A DNA stretch of 64,000 nt from an uncultured Desulfovibrio sp. Its GTDB lineage: Bacteria > Desulfobacterota > Desulfovibrionia > Desulfovibrionales > Desulfovibrionaceae. A program made the translations under genes and the position numbers. The notes below the pieces were generated by a model that searched no databases, had not been told where the DNA came from, and saw only the letters and a list, made by a program, of their open reading frames with translations. Of this stretch, positions 44,738 to 53,367 are shown one piece after another. The DNA lies in the NCBI GenBank assembly GCA_913063155.1, contig CAJXYU010000001.1:930001-994000 (forward strand), given 5' to 3'. Position 1 is the first letter of the stretch. The number at the start of each line of letters is the position of its first letter.

Positions 44738-46027
44738 ATGGCAAAGAAAAAAGTAGATTTGATCGTCAGGCGCGCTTTCCTCAAGGGACGCGAAGTGGAC
44801 GTGCACATCGCCAACGGCGAGATCGCCGAGATTCGCGACACGGAAACCGAATTCGACCCGGGCAAGGCCGAGGTGCAGGACGCCTACGGCCTGACCATGC
44901 TGCCGAGCATGATCGACGTGCATGTGCATTTGCGCGAGCCCGGCTTCGAATACAAGGAAGATGTGCAGTCCGGCTTGGCGGCCGCCGCCTGGGGCGGCTT
45001 CGGTGCGGTTATGTGCATGGCCAATACCAAGCCGGTCAACGACGTGGCCACCACCACGGAACTGATGCTTGAAAAGGCGAGGGCGCACTGGCCCGACGGC
45101 CCGCGTCTCTACCCCGTGGGAGCGCTGACCAAGGGCCTCAAGGGCGAGGAACTGGCCCCTATGGCCGAACTGGCCAGGGCTGGCTGCGAAGCTTTTTCCA
45201 ACGACGGACTGCCCGTGAAGAACACCGACCTGTTCCGCCGGGCCATGGAATACGCGTCCGACTGGGGCAAGCCGGTCATCGACCATTGCGAGGACCCGTA
45301 CATGGCCGTGGGCGCCGGGATTAACGAAGGGGAGGTGGGCGACCGCCTGGGCCTGAACGGACAGCCCGATGTGGCCGAGGCGCTACAGGTGGCCCGCGAC
45401 ATCCTCCTGGCCGAGTATCTGGACATGCACATCCACCTGGCCCATATTTCCTGTCGCAAATCCGTGGACCTGATCCGCTTTGCCAAGGCGCGCGGCGTTA
45501 GGGTTACGGCCGAGACCGCGCCGCACTACCTGATCCTTACGGACGACTATCTGGAGGCCCCGGAAACCCAGTACAGCTCGTACGCCAAGGTCAACCCGCC
45601 CCTGCGTAAGGAAGACGACCGCCTGGCCATGATCGAGGCCCTGGAGGACGGCACCATCGATATCCTGGCCACGGACCACGCCCCGCACGCCGAGCATGAA
45701 AAGGAAGTGGAGTTCGACATCGCCCCTTGCGGCATTTCCGGGCTGGATACGGCCTTCGCCGTTACCTGGGGGCTGGTGCGGGACGGCGTGCTCAGCGAAG
45801 AAACCTTCAACCGTGCCTGGGTCACCAAGCCCGCCGAGATATTCGGGTTCGAATACAACCAGTTCAACGAAGGCGACCCGGCAGATTTCTTCCTGTTCGA
45901 TCCGGAAGAGGACTGGGTGGTCGGCCCGGACACCATGCATTCCAAAGGCAAGAACACTCCCTTGAGGGGCGGGACCCTGAAAGGCCGGGTGAAAACTCAT
46001 TTCCTTCGGGGCAAAAAAATTGTATGA
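44738..46027 (+). CDS. pyrC: Dihydroorotase
   Basis: 429 aa, type I dihydroorotase. The metal motif is MIDVHVHLREPGFEYKED near residue 63, then MCMANTKPVNDV, EAFSNDGLPV, HIHLAHISCRKSVDLIR and LATDHAPHAEHEKEVEF with the catalytic Asp. It cyclises carbamoyl-aspartate to dihydroorotate. The start MAKKKVDLIV at 44738 follows GGAGG. Together with pyrB it forms a pyrimidine unit, and the repeat hairpin between them may affect expression. Confidence 0.92.
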   Translation: MAKKKVDLIVRRAFLKGREVDVHIANGEIAEIRDTETEFDPGKAEVQDAYGLTMLPSMIDVHVHLREPGFEYKEDVQSGLAAAAWGGFGAVMCMANTKPVNDVATTTELMLEKARAHWPDGPRLYPVGALTKGLKGEELAPMAELARAGCEAFSNDGLPVKNTDLFRRAMEYASDWGKPVIDHCEDPYMAVGAGINEGEVGDRLGLNGQPDVAEALQVARDILLAEYLDMHIHLAHISCRKSVDLIRFAKARGVRVTAETAPHYLILTDDYLEAPETQYSSYAKVNPPLRKEDDRLAMIEALEDGTIDILATDHAPHAEHEKEVEFDIAPCGISGLDTAFAVTWGLVRDGVLSEETFNRAWVTKPAEIFGFEYNQFNEGDPADFFLFDPEEDWVVGPDTMHSKGKNTPLRGGTLKGRVKTHFLRGKKIV

Positions 46028-46044
46028 CAAGGCCTGTTAACAGG

Positions 46045-46074
46045 AAAAAAGTCCGCTTCCTTCGGGGAGCGGAC
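46045..46074. terminator. UUCG-capped hairpin after pyrC
   Basis: GTCCGCTTCC (46051-46060) pairs with GGGAGCGGAC (46065-46074), one G-T wobble, around a TTCG tetraloop closed by C-G. Six A residues lie on the 5' side, so the U run would be on the minus-strand transcript. On the plus strand it may stabilise or pause the pyrC message. Confidence 0.55.
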
Positions 46075-46111
46075 ATTGCATTACGAATTCATACAATGCC
46101 AAGGATGAACC

Positions 46112-47434
46112 ATGAGCCAGCCTTATAAAGATGCCATTGTTTTCTGCAAGTCCATCATGCGTAACGGCTATGACGCCTACGTGATCAATGCCCGTCTCCA
46201 GGAGCTGACCCTGTCCGAGACCGGCAGCGAGCAGGAAATCGACATCTGCACCGAAGCCGGCATGGACGAGCTGCAGAAACTCTTCCCCAAGATCAAGCCT
46301 TCCGCGGACAAGGGCATCATCGGCTTGCTGCAGGAAGGGGGCATCACCTTCTATTTCTACCCCGCCGACGTGGAGCTCAGCTCCTACACCGATGAGAGCG
46401 TGTCCATAATGACTCCCAGGCTGCTCAAGCGTCTTGAGGAGCGCGGCGACATCCCACTCTCCACGGTGTGCCCGTACATCCCCAAAGCCAAGGACATGTA
46501 CGCCGACTTCGCGGATTTGTCCGAGGGCAAGGTTCGCTTCCGGGGCATCCCCGACGAGGCTCTGAAAAAGGATTACGCGCTGGCCTACCGGGCCCTGCGT
46601 TTTGCGGCCAACTACGGGCTGAGCATCGAGCCCAACACCTGGGCAGCCATCGTGCGCAGTTCCCGCCGCGTTCTCGACTATGTGCCCATGCCCGACTTTA
46701 TCGACGAATGGCGCAAGGTCGAAGCCGAATCCATGCACAGGTTTCTGGAGCTTCTTTTCGACTCCATGCTCCTGCACGGCCTTATTCCCGAGCTGGCGGC
46801 CCTGTCGCGCGTCAAGCAGATCAAGAACGAGGAAGAGGGCGAGGAGACCGTTCTCCAGCACACCCTGGACGTCATGAAGGCCTATCCCGAGGAGCTGCCT
46901 TACGACTGGTACGGCACCGTGGCCTGCATGTTCCACGACGTGGGCAAGCTCTACACTGCCGATTACTACGATGAGCATTGGCATTTCCTGCAGCATCACC
47001 GCGTCGGCGCCAAGGTCACCCGCAAGATCCTCAAGCGTCTCAGCTTCATGTCCGAGGACATAGACCTGATCTGCGATCTGGTGCAGAACCATATGCGTCC
47101 GCATTTCATGCTCACGGACAAGGGCATCCGCCGCCTCAAGTCGCTGGACGAGTATCCGCGCATCATTGAAATGGTCAGGGCGGACATCAAGGCTCGCAAC
47201 GGTTCCTGGCGCGAGTTCAATCACAACCTCAAGATGGCCGAGCGCGCCGACATTCCCGAGGAGGCCATCGAGCCGTACCTCAACGGCAACGAGATCATGA
47301 AGGCCACCGGTCTCAAGCCCGGACCCAAGGTCGGTATGATCCGCGAACGCCTCCTCACGGCCCAGATCGAAGGCGACGTGCCCACTGCGGAGGAGGCCGT
47401 CCCCTACGTCCAGAAGCTCGCCAAGACCATGTAG
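46112..47434 (+). CDS. HD-domain protein with decayed CCA-adding/poly(A) polymerase head
   Basis: 440 aa. The order matches bacterial tRNA nucleotidyltransferases, but the head is altered: the GGxVRD motif reads INARLQ and the DxD site reads EIDIC, with the first Asp replaced by Glu. The RNA-binding LRA-x-RFA segment survives as YRALRFAANYGLSIEP near residue 155. The C-terminal HD domain is intact (VLQHTLDVMKAY, CMFHDVGKLY, LQHHRVGAKVTRKIL, VQNHMRPHF). It is probably not a CCA-adding enzyme; phosphohydrolase activity is plausible. A strong terminator follows. Confidence 0.78.
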   Translation: MSQPYKDAIVFCKSIMRNGYDAYVINARLQELTLSETGSEQEIDICTEAGMDELQKLFPKIKPSADKGIIGLLQEGGITFYFYPADVELSSYTDESVSIMTPRLLKRLEERGDIPLSTVCPYIPKAKDMYADFADLSEGKVRFRGIPDEALKKDYALAYRALRFAANYGLSIEPNTWAAIVRSSRRVLDYVPMPDFIDEWRKVEAESMHRFLELLFDSMLLHGLIPELAALSRVKQIKNEEEGEETVLQHTLDVMKAYPEELPYDWYGTVACMFHDVGKLYTADYYDEHWHFLQHHRVGAKVTRKILKRLSFMSEDIDLICDLVQNHMRPHFMLTDKGIRRLKSLDEYPRIIEMVRADIKARNGSWREFNHNLKMAERADIPEEAIEPYLNGNEIMKATGLKPGPKVGMIRERLLTAQIEGDVPTAEEAVPYVQKLAKTM

Positions 47435-47456
47435 AGAGCTGTTTCAGACGATATTG

Positions 47457-47494
47457 AAGCGCCTGCCGGAGTATTCCGGCAGGCGCTTTTTTTT
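47457..47494 (+). terminator. Rho-independent terminator after the HD-domain gene
   Basis: A 14-bp stem (47457-47470 with 47475-47488) around GTAT is followed by a run of T. It starts 23 bases after the stop. Confidence 0.9.
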
Positions 47495-47575
47495 GTTTGT
47501 TGGAGACGGAAAAAGGGCTGAATTTTGATTGGGCGTAGTGAAGAACAAATTCAATCGTACAAGCCAGGTTTTCCA

Positions 47576-47593
47576 AAGGGGATAATCCCCCTT
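47576..47593. repeat. Dispersed 18-bp palindromic repeat, copy 2
   Basis: AAGGGGATAATCCCCCTT, identical to 4174-4191. Here it sits between the HD-domain terminator and the tRNA terminator, followed by TAGTCGCCAGAGGCGC. Confidence 0.55.
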
Positions 47594-47614
47594 AGTCGCC
47601 AGAGGCGCATAACG

Positions 47615-47646
47615 AAAAAACCCTTCATCGTGGTGATGAAGGGTTT
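47615..47646 (-). terminator. Terminator of the tRNA-Phe transcript
   Basis: On the minus strand, AAACCCTTCATC and GATGAAGGGTTT (47646-47635 and 47629-47618) form a 12-bp stem, followed by T residues. It begins 12 bases after the tRNA 3' end. Confidence 0.85.
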
Positions 47647-47657
47647 CTATTTTCGAG

Positions 47658-47733
<76 letters not shown>

Positions 47734-47751
47734 TCCGTGTTGCGGAAAGCA

Positions 47752-47780
47752 TGTCTATCGAACGAGGCCATGCTTGGCAA
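47752..47780 (-). promoter_or_regulatory. Possible promoter of tRNA-Phe
   Basis: On the minus strand, TTGCCA (47780-47775) is followed after 17 bases by TAGACA (47757-47752). The start would lie about 10 bases before the tRNA. The -10 is a weak match. Confidence 0.4.
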
Positions 47781-47832
47781 GTTTTTTTTGCACGAAAATC
47801 CGAAAAAAATGAATTTCGCCTGCCGTTGAAGG

Positions 47833-49593
47833 CTAACGCACTCCTTTGCTGTTCAGGAACGGGCCGTACCTTTTGTCGGTTTTCATGATGTGATTCACCA
47901 GCCAGTCCTTGAGGAAATGCATGAGCTCCATGGTGATGGCCGCCTTGCCTGACCTGAACCGCTCCTCGAAGTCCATGACCTGCTTCACGAGCTTGGTGTG
48001 TTCGGCCTCGTGGGCCAGCTGTCCCGGGTAGGAGTGGGCCGTGAACAGTTTTTCCTCGTAGGCGAAGTGGGTGACAGTATAGTCCTTGAGTTCGCCCAGA
48101 ATGCGTCCCATGGCCGCATTGCCCTTGCCCGTGCGCATGGCGTCGTGCAGTGCATTGATGAGCTCCATGAGTCGCTGGTGCTGCCTGTCGATCTCGGCCA
48201 CACCCACGGAGAGGCTGTCGTCCCACTGCATCATGCTGCCGTTTTGCCTGGGGGCGGCTGCCGGTTTGGAAGTTGTCGGAGCGGTTTTCGGCACTGCGGG
48301 TGCGGCAGGCGTTTTTTCCATTTTCGTCCCGGTCAGCTCGTAGACGAATTCGCCCAGCTTGTCGCCCATGGCGGCCAACTCGTTCAGGGCGCTGGAGGAC
48401 TCCTGCATGCCCTGGGCGGTCTCGGCGGTGATGCGGCTCATGTCGCTGATGGCCGCGTTGATCTCTTCGCTGGCGGCCGACTGCTGCTCGGCCGCCGAGG
48501 CGATCTCGCGCACCTGACGGTCGGAAAGGCCGACGATTTCAACGATTTCGTTCAGGGCGTTTCCGGCTCCCTGGGCCAGATCGGCGCTCTGCCGCACGGC
48601 CGTGGCCGCCTCGTCCATGTCCCTGATGCTGTTGCGGGTTTCCTGCTGAATGGCCAGCACGGCCTCTTCCACTTCCTTGGTGGCCTGCATGGTTTTTTCG
48701 GCCAGTTTGCGCACCTCGTCCGCCACCACGGCGAATCCGCGTCCGGCGTCCCCGGCGCGGGCGGCCTCGATGGCCGCGTTCAGGGCCAGCAGGTTGGTCT
48801 GGTCAGCGATGTCCGTGATCATGCCCATGACCTGACCGATGCCTTCGGCCTGGCTGCCCAGGCTGTCCAGGCCGGTCTTCATGCGCTCGGTGCGTTCCCG
48901 CACGCCCATGACCGATTCCATGACCCGGCGCACCTCGTCGGAACCGCTTTCGGCTTTTTCGCGGGCCGCATTGGCGCTGTCGGCCGCCTCACCCGAGCCG
49001 CGCGCCACGTCCAGGATGCTGGCGGTCATGTTTTCCACGGCGTTCAGAGTTTCGTCGGCGCGCTCATTTTGGAGGATGGTGCCCTTGTTGACCTGCTCCA
49101 CCTGGGCGGAGAGGCGTTCGCCTGCCGAGGAAAGCCCCGCCACCAGTACGCGCATCCGTTCGCCCGCTTCCTGCAGTGCCTGCTTCCTGGCCTGTTCGGC
49201 CTTTTCGCGGGCCTGTTCGGCCAGATCCATGGCTTGGGTGGATTCCGAGCGCAGGGCTTCCAGAAGCTTTTCTGATTCTCGGGTTTTGGCGCGTTGTTCC
49301 TCGAACAACTCGGCCATGAGGCCCAGTCCGCGGGCCATGTCGCCGTACTCGGCGTTCACGGTGACTTTTTCGCCCAGAGCCAGGGCGTCCGCCGTGGCGG
49401 TCACCAGGGCGATCAGGGTGCGTGCGCCGCGCCGGGCAGCGGATATGGATGCCAGGCTCAGGGCCAGCCCAGCCAAGCCGGCAATGCCCATGGTCCACAT
49501 CCAGAAACCGGCGGCGGTGGTGAAAACCGCGAGGGTGAGGATGGCGAACAGGGCGGCGGTGAGTGACAGCATTGTGAAAATTGCTCTGTTCAT
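47833..49593 (-). CDS. Methyl-accepting chemotaxis protein with C-terminal hemerythrin domain
   Basis: 586 aa. Two membrane segments lie close together near residues 5-25 and 27-50, leaving no real periplasmic sensor. A short HAMP-like region follows, then the signalling tip [39 protein letters not shown] (its two halves are standard). A proline/alanine-rich linker near 455-480 leads to a bacteriohemerythrin: [34 protein letters not shown] and HIMKTD supply the di-iron ligands. It likely senses oxygen inside the cell and steers swimming, like DcrH but without its large periplasmic part. ATG 49593 has GGAGAG. Confidence 0.9.
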   Translation of the reverse strand: MNRAIFTMLSLTAALFAILTLAVFTTAAGFWMWTMGIAGLAGLALSLASISAARRGARTLIALVTATADALALGEKVTVNAEYGDMARGLGLMAELFEEQRAKTRESEKLLEALRSESTQAMDLAEQAREKAEQARKQALQEAGERMRVLVAGLSSAGERLSAQVEQVNKGTILQNERADETLNAVENMTASILDVARGSGEAADSANAAREKAESGSDEVRRVMESVMGVRERTERMKTGLDSLGSQAEGIGQVMGMITDIADQTNLLALNAAIEAARAGDAGRGFAVVADEVRKLAEKTMQATKEVEEAVLAIQQETRNSIRDMDEAATAVRQSADLAQGAGNALNEIVEIVGLSDRQVREIASAAEQQSAASEEINAAISDMSRITAETAQGMQESSSALNELAAMGDKLGEFVYELTGTKMEKTPAAPAVPKTAPTTSKPAAAPRQNGSMMQWDDSLSVGVAEIDRQHQRLMELINALHDAMRTGKGNAAMGRILGELKDYTVTHFAYEEKLFTAHSYPGQLAHEAEHTKLVKQVMDFEERFRSGKAAITMELMHFLKDWLVNHIMKTDKRYGPFLNSKGVR

Positions 49594-49779
49594 GCGAACT
49601 CTCCGGAAAAATAGTTGATTAAAAAATGCGAGCACATATAGGGTTATGTGTAATGGGTTGTGTAAAACGATGCGCCAGCGTGTGTTTTCAACAGCCTGTG
49701 AGCGGGCGATTGTGCCCCAGGTGCATGGTGCTTTCAAGCGAATAAATTTCTATAGCAATTTCAGCGTAAAGGGTCTCAG
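49594..49779. promoter_or_regulatory. Divergent region between chemoreceptor and rubrerythrin-like genes
   Basis: 186 AT-rich bases hold the promoters of two divergent genes with oxygen-related domains. No clear box pair or operator was found. Confidence 0.25.
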
Positions 49780-50262
49780 ATGAACGACAATGAAGTGATC
49801 CTGGCGGTGGCCTTTTCCCGCGAATCCCGCAATGCGGCCCGCAACGCCATGGCCGCGCTCAAGGCGGACAAGGACGGGCACTCCCAGGCCGCAAGGCTTT
49901 TGAGGGCCATTTCCGCAGGACAGGAGGTACACGCGAAGAAATTGCTCATGCTTCTGCGCGGCAAGCTGGGCAGCACCGAAGAGAACATCGAGGTGTCCGT
50001 GCAAAAGCTGGAGGACGCCATTGCCGATTATCCGGCCATGCTGGACGGCCTTCGCGAAAACGGAGATCCGGCGGGCGAATCCATGCTTGCCCAGTGCCTG
50101 AAGACTGCCATGGGGCACAAGGGCAGGCTTGCACGCCTGAACGGGGAAAAGGACGTTTTTTATCAGGTCTGCGGCATTTGCGGGTTCATTGCCGAGGAGG
50201 CGGCCCCGGAGCGCTGCCCGGTGTGCGGGGCCGTGCGGAATCAGTTCTTTTCCACAGCTTAA
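49780..50262 (+). CDS. Rubrerythrin-like protein with rubredoxin tail
   Basis: 160 aa. The N-terminal 120 residues look like a short ferritin-like helical bundle with an ExxH in SAGQEVHAKKLL and HKGRLARL later; several of the di-iron glutamates of true rubrerythrins are not evident. The C-terminus is rubredoxin-like: FYQVCGICGFIAEEAAPERC and CPVCGAV give two CxxC knuckles. Rubrerythrins reduce peroxide in anaerobes. With a weakened di-iron site its activity is doubtful. It diverges from the hemerythrin chemoreceptor. Confidence 0.7.
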   Translation: MNDNEVILAVAFSRESRNAARNAMAALKADKDGHSQAARLLRAISAGQEVHAKKLLMLLRGKLGSTEENIEVSVQKLEDAIADYPAMLDGLRENGDPAGESMLAQCLKTAMGHKGRLARLNGEKDVFYQVCGICGFIAEEAAPERCPVCGAVRNQFFSTA

Positions 50263-51113
50263 TCAAGTTTGAGATTCAGTAGCTGCAGCTCCGAGTAGAG
50301 CATGTCCACATCTTCGGGTTTGAGCCGAGGCGACTTGAAAAAGCGGGGAGATCTGATTTTTTCCACCTTCGCGTCCAGCCCGCCGAGTACGAAGCGTCTG
50401 TCCGCGGCCAGCACCGCGTCGCCCTCCGGCAGGATGGCGTTGGCGATGGACTGGGCGAATTCGTTGAACATGGCCGGATTGTTGCGGTAAAGGACATCGT
50501 AATAGGTGGTGCCTTCGCCCTTCTCCGCGACGGAGAAGAGCACCAGACATTCGTCGCACATGGATTTGATCAGGCAGGCCTCAACCCCGTAAGGGGAGTT
50601 GTCGTCCAGGTAACGCTGTTCCTCGGGCCAGACGCGGTACCAGATGTTGTCCACGTCCGTTGTCAGATCCACATCGGCAGGGCCTCTCTTGCGCCAGAGC
50701 AGTCTTGTGTCGTCGAGCTGTTCCATGCCCAAGGTGCGGAACATGTCGATGCGCTTGGGGGAAAGGGAAAAAACCGTGTAGGTGGCGTCCGGGTCTTCGG
50801 TGGCCTTGCGCACCATCTGCCCGCCCAGTCCGGCGGAGCGGTATTCCTTGAGCAGATACCAGGAGGAAAAGTTGACGAACCGTTCCCGGTGGCCGCGTAT
50901 GACGCGATGGGAACAGATGTGGCCGTGGAAGCCGACGATCTTTCCGGCATCCTCCACCACAAGGCCCATGTCCTCGGGCCGGCCTTCGCACCAGTTGGGC
51001 TCGAAGAGCCTGCGCCAGCGTTCTACTTTGAACTTGCTGTTCATGTTCTCATGCAGCAGCTCGCAGATGGCGGGGATGTCCCGTACTTCCACACGTCTGA
51101 TTTTCGGTGTCAC
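50259..51113 (-). CDS. GNAT-type acetyltransferase
   Basis: 284 aa. KIRRVEVRDIPAICELLHENM is a GNAT start, and VVEDAGKIVGFHGHICSHRV and SSWYLLKEYRSAGLGGQMVRKA hold the acetyl-CoA loop (R-x2-G-x-G/A). The C-terminal half is longer than a minimal GNAT. The GTG at 51113 has AGGGAG six bases before it and overlaps the stop of the deacetylase gene (GTGA), so both are translated together. Substrate unknown, perhaps a sugar or peptide in envelope assembly. Confidence 0.7.
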   Translation of the reverse strand: MTPKIRRVEVRDIPAICELLHENMNSKFKVERWRRLFEPNWCEGRPEDMGLVVEDAGKIVGFHGHICSHRVIRGHRERFVNFSSWYLLKEYRSAGLGGQMVRKATEDPDATYTVFSLSPKRIDMFRTLGMEQLDDTRLLWRKRGPADVDLTTDVDNIWYRVWPEEQRYLDDNSPYGVEACLIKSMCDECLVLFSVAEKGEGTTYYDVLYRNNPAMFNEFAQSIANAILPEGDAVLAADRRFVLGGLDAKVEKIRSPRFFKSPRLKPEDVDMLYSELQLLNLKLD

Positions 51114-51898
51114 CCGATACTCCCTTGTGTAAAAATATCCTTGGCCGCCAGCCAGCGGCACGCCCCGTGTGTCGTTGTCGCCTCGGCAAGGGTGTTCATG
51201 AATTCCCAGGCCGCCTCGTCCATCTCCAGATGGTGAGTGAGCACGCCGGTGGGCTGTCCCTGGTCGGCTTTGCCCGATCTTTTGGCCCGCAAATGGTCGA
51301 CGATGCTGCGAACCACCTTGTCGGTCCCGGCAAAGGAGGCCTGTTTCTTTTTCCAGCGCAACAGATCCGCATGTGCCGGGACGATGCGTACGCCCTCCAC
51401 CTCCGGGGTCATGTTCCCGGTCCATTCTGCGGAAACGCCGGTCAGCCCGAGGCCGGGCAGGTGCTGGTACAGGCTTGGATCGATGCGGTTCCAGGGCGGC
51501 ACCACTACGGGGACGAAACGTTCCCCGAACATGGATTTCAGAATTTCGCGGCCGTGCTGGAGGTCGTTCAGGACCGTTTCCAAAGGTCGGTGCAGGCCCA
51601 GTTCCCAGGCACCCTCCCCCGATCCGCGCGGAGCGTGGTTGACGTGGGCGTATCCGTGCAGGAGCACCCAGGCCCGCTCGCTCCCGGCCAGCCGCTCCCG
51701 CAGGGAGACCTCGGCTTTGACGGGGATCACCGCCAGATTGCAGGGAATCCGGTATTCCGAGGAAATATCCAAAAGGGTATCCAGTGCCGGGGAGGTAGCG
51801 GTCGCGTCGTCGTCCCGCCACCAGAGTTCCGCTACCCGACCTGCTTCGTTCCATGCCTCCAGCTCATGCAGGAGGGCTGCCATTGCCTTTTGGATCAT
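51110..51898 (-). CDS. Polysaccharide-deacetylase-like protein
   Basis: 262 aa. WWRDDDATATSPALDTLLDIS carries the early Asp pair, VLLHGYAHVNH the HxxxH-like metal motif, and FVPVVVPPWNRIDPSLYQHL the conserved PPW stretch. GVLTHHLEMD near the end would hold the catalytic His. This is the NodB-like barrel pattern. It probably removes acetyl groups from an envelope polysaccharide. ATG 51898 has GAGGA; an ATG at 51943 is also in frame. Two glycosyltransferase genes lie on the other side. Confidence 0.72.
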   Translation of the reverse strand: MIQKAMAALLHELEAWNEAGRVAELWWRDDDATATSPALDTLLDISSEYRIPCNLAVIPVKAEVSLRERLAGSERAWVLLHGYAHVNHAPRGSGEGAWELGLHRPLETVLNDLQHGREILKSMFGERFVPVVVPPWNRIDPSLYQHLPGLGLTGVSAEWTGNMTPEVEGVRIVPAHADLLRWKKKQASFAGTDKVVRSIVDHLRAKRSGKADQGQPTGVLTHHLEMDEAAWEFMNTLAEATTTHGACRWLAAKDIFTQGSIG

Positions 51899-52192
51899 AT
51901 TTATAAATTCCTCGAAAGGGAGACTTAGCAGATGTGGGCCCAAACGCCAATTCTCAATAAGGGGGTGGCAATGGTTTTTGGGATGTGCGATAATACGCAG
52001 TGGATTCAGTTCGGGATACTCAGTCGTTTTACAGGCGCTGACCCTTCACCACAATGAGGCCTTGCGTTTTCGGAAGGCAGTCCCATGGCGTATGAGCAGG
52101 ACTTTTGTTGGACAGGGAACGGTATGGAAGCTACTGTTTCCTCCCTCCAAAAAACAACAGCGCAAGTAGAGAAAGAGAGCGACTGACCAGTT
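51899..52192. promoter_or_regulatory. 294-base divergent gap without a defined feature
   Basis: It separates the deacetylase gene (minus) from the glycosyltransferase gene (plus). No convincing promoter, hairpin or small gene was seen. Confidence 0.25.
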
Positions 52193-53365
52193 ATGCCCAG
52201 TAACGGTACCTACAACATCCTGATGTATTCCCACGACACCTACGGGTTGGGCCATATCCGCCGGACCATGGCCATCGCCCGCACCCTGGTGCAGCCGGAT
52301 GTGAACATTCTCATCCTGACGGGGTCGCCCATCGCCGGGCGTTACAACCTGCCCCACGGAGTGGATTTCGTGCGTATCCCGGGAATGATCAAGCAGTCCA
52401 ATACGGTTTATGTGCCGCATTCCATCAAGGTGGACCCCCAGCAGGCCATCGCCATCCGACGCAACATCATCACCGCTGCCACCAGGACTTTCAAGCCGGA
52501 CCTGTTCATCGTGGACAAGGTGCCCGTGGGGCTCAAGGGAGAGATCAAGCCGACTCTCAAATGGTTGCGCAGGAACAGTCCGGAGACCCGCATCGTGCTC
52601 GGCCTGCGCGACATTCTCGACAACAGTGAAAACACCTGCAAGGAGTGGAGCCGCAAGAACTACACGGAAGTGCTGCGGGAGTTGTATACCGAGATATGGG
52701 TCTACGGCGACCAGTCCCTGTATGATCCCGTCGTGGAATATGCCATTCCCGGGGACATTGCGGCCAAGACTCATTTCACGGGCTACATCCCGCGCAAGCG
52801 TCCGAAACGGGTCGGCAACGGCAGGAAAAAGGAGAAGTTGGTGGTGGTCACCATCGGCGGGGGCGGCGACGGGTATCCCGTGTTGGACAACTATCTGACC
52901 ATGCTGGAAAATAACGGCAGCGTGGACTTCAAGACTCTCATGGTCACCGGTCCCTTTCTGGCCGAGGACAAGCTGGATAGCCTGGCCCAGCGCGCCCGAA
53001 AGCTCGGCGTGCGTTTTACCGCGTTCGTCAAGAACCTGGAAAAGAAGATCGCCCAGGCCGACCTGGTCATCAGCATGGGCGGCTACAACACCCTGTGCGA
53101 GATCCTTTCCCAGAAAAAGGTGGCCCTGATAATCCCGCGCGACACACCGCGCGAGGAGCAGCTTATCCGCGCGCGGGTCTTTGCCGAGCGTGGTCTTGTG
53201 GACTACATCCAGTGGGACCGGCTCAGCCCCGAGGCCATGCGCGCCAAGGTGGACGCCATGCTGGAAGACCCCTGGCCCTACCAGAACGCCATGCAGAATT
53301 TTTCCATGACCGGGCTCGACTTCATGCGCAGCCGTCTTGCACAGTTCAGAAACAACGAGGATTAA
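52193..53365 (+). CDS. MurG-like glycosyltransferase family protein
   Basis: 390 aa. ILMYSHDTYGLGHIRRTMAIA near residue 9 and VVVTIGGGGDGYPVLDNYL near 220 are typical of the MurG/GT28-like group. ADLVISMGGYNTLCEILSQKKVALIIP near 285 holds the donor site. It may transfer a sugar to a lipid acceptor. The next glycosyltransferase starts two bases after its stop, so they form a pair. Confidence 0.75.
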   Translation: MPSNGTYNILMYSHDTYGLGHIRRTMAIARTLVQPDVNILILTGSPIAGRYNLPHGVDFVRIPGMIKQSNTVYVPHSIKVDPQQAIAIRRNIITAATRTFKPDLFIVDKVPVGLKGEIKPTLKWLRRNSPETRIVLGLRDILDNSENTCKEWSRKNYTEVLRELYTEIWVYGDQSLYDPVVEYAIPGDIAAKTHFTGYIPRKRPKRVGNGRKKEKLVVVTIGGGGDGYPVLDNYLTMLENNGSVDFKTLMVTGPFLAEDKLDSLAQRARKLGVRFTAFVKNLEKKIAQADLVISMGGYNTLCEILSQKKVALIIPRDTPREEQLIRARVFAERGLVDYIQWDRLSPEAMRAKVDAMLEDPWPYQNAMQNFSMTGLDFMRSRLAQFRNNED

Positions 53366-53367
53366 TC

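Noticed and set aside
50259..51854. Single 531-codon frame covering GNAT and deacetylase regions
   Set aside because: Its first part is a shadow of the deacetylase gene in another frame; the real GNAT gene starts at GTG 51113.
53095..53367. Upstream extension of the GT4 gene to 53095
   Set aside because: It overlaps the MurG-like gene in another frame and has no family match; ATG 53368 is the family start.
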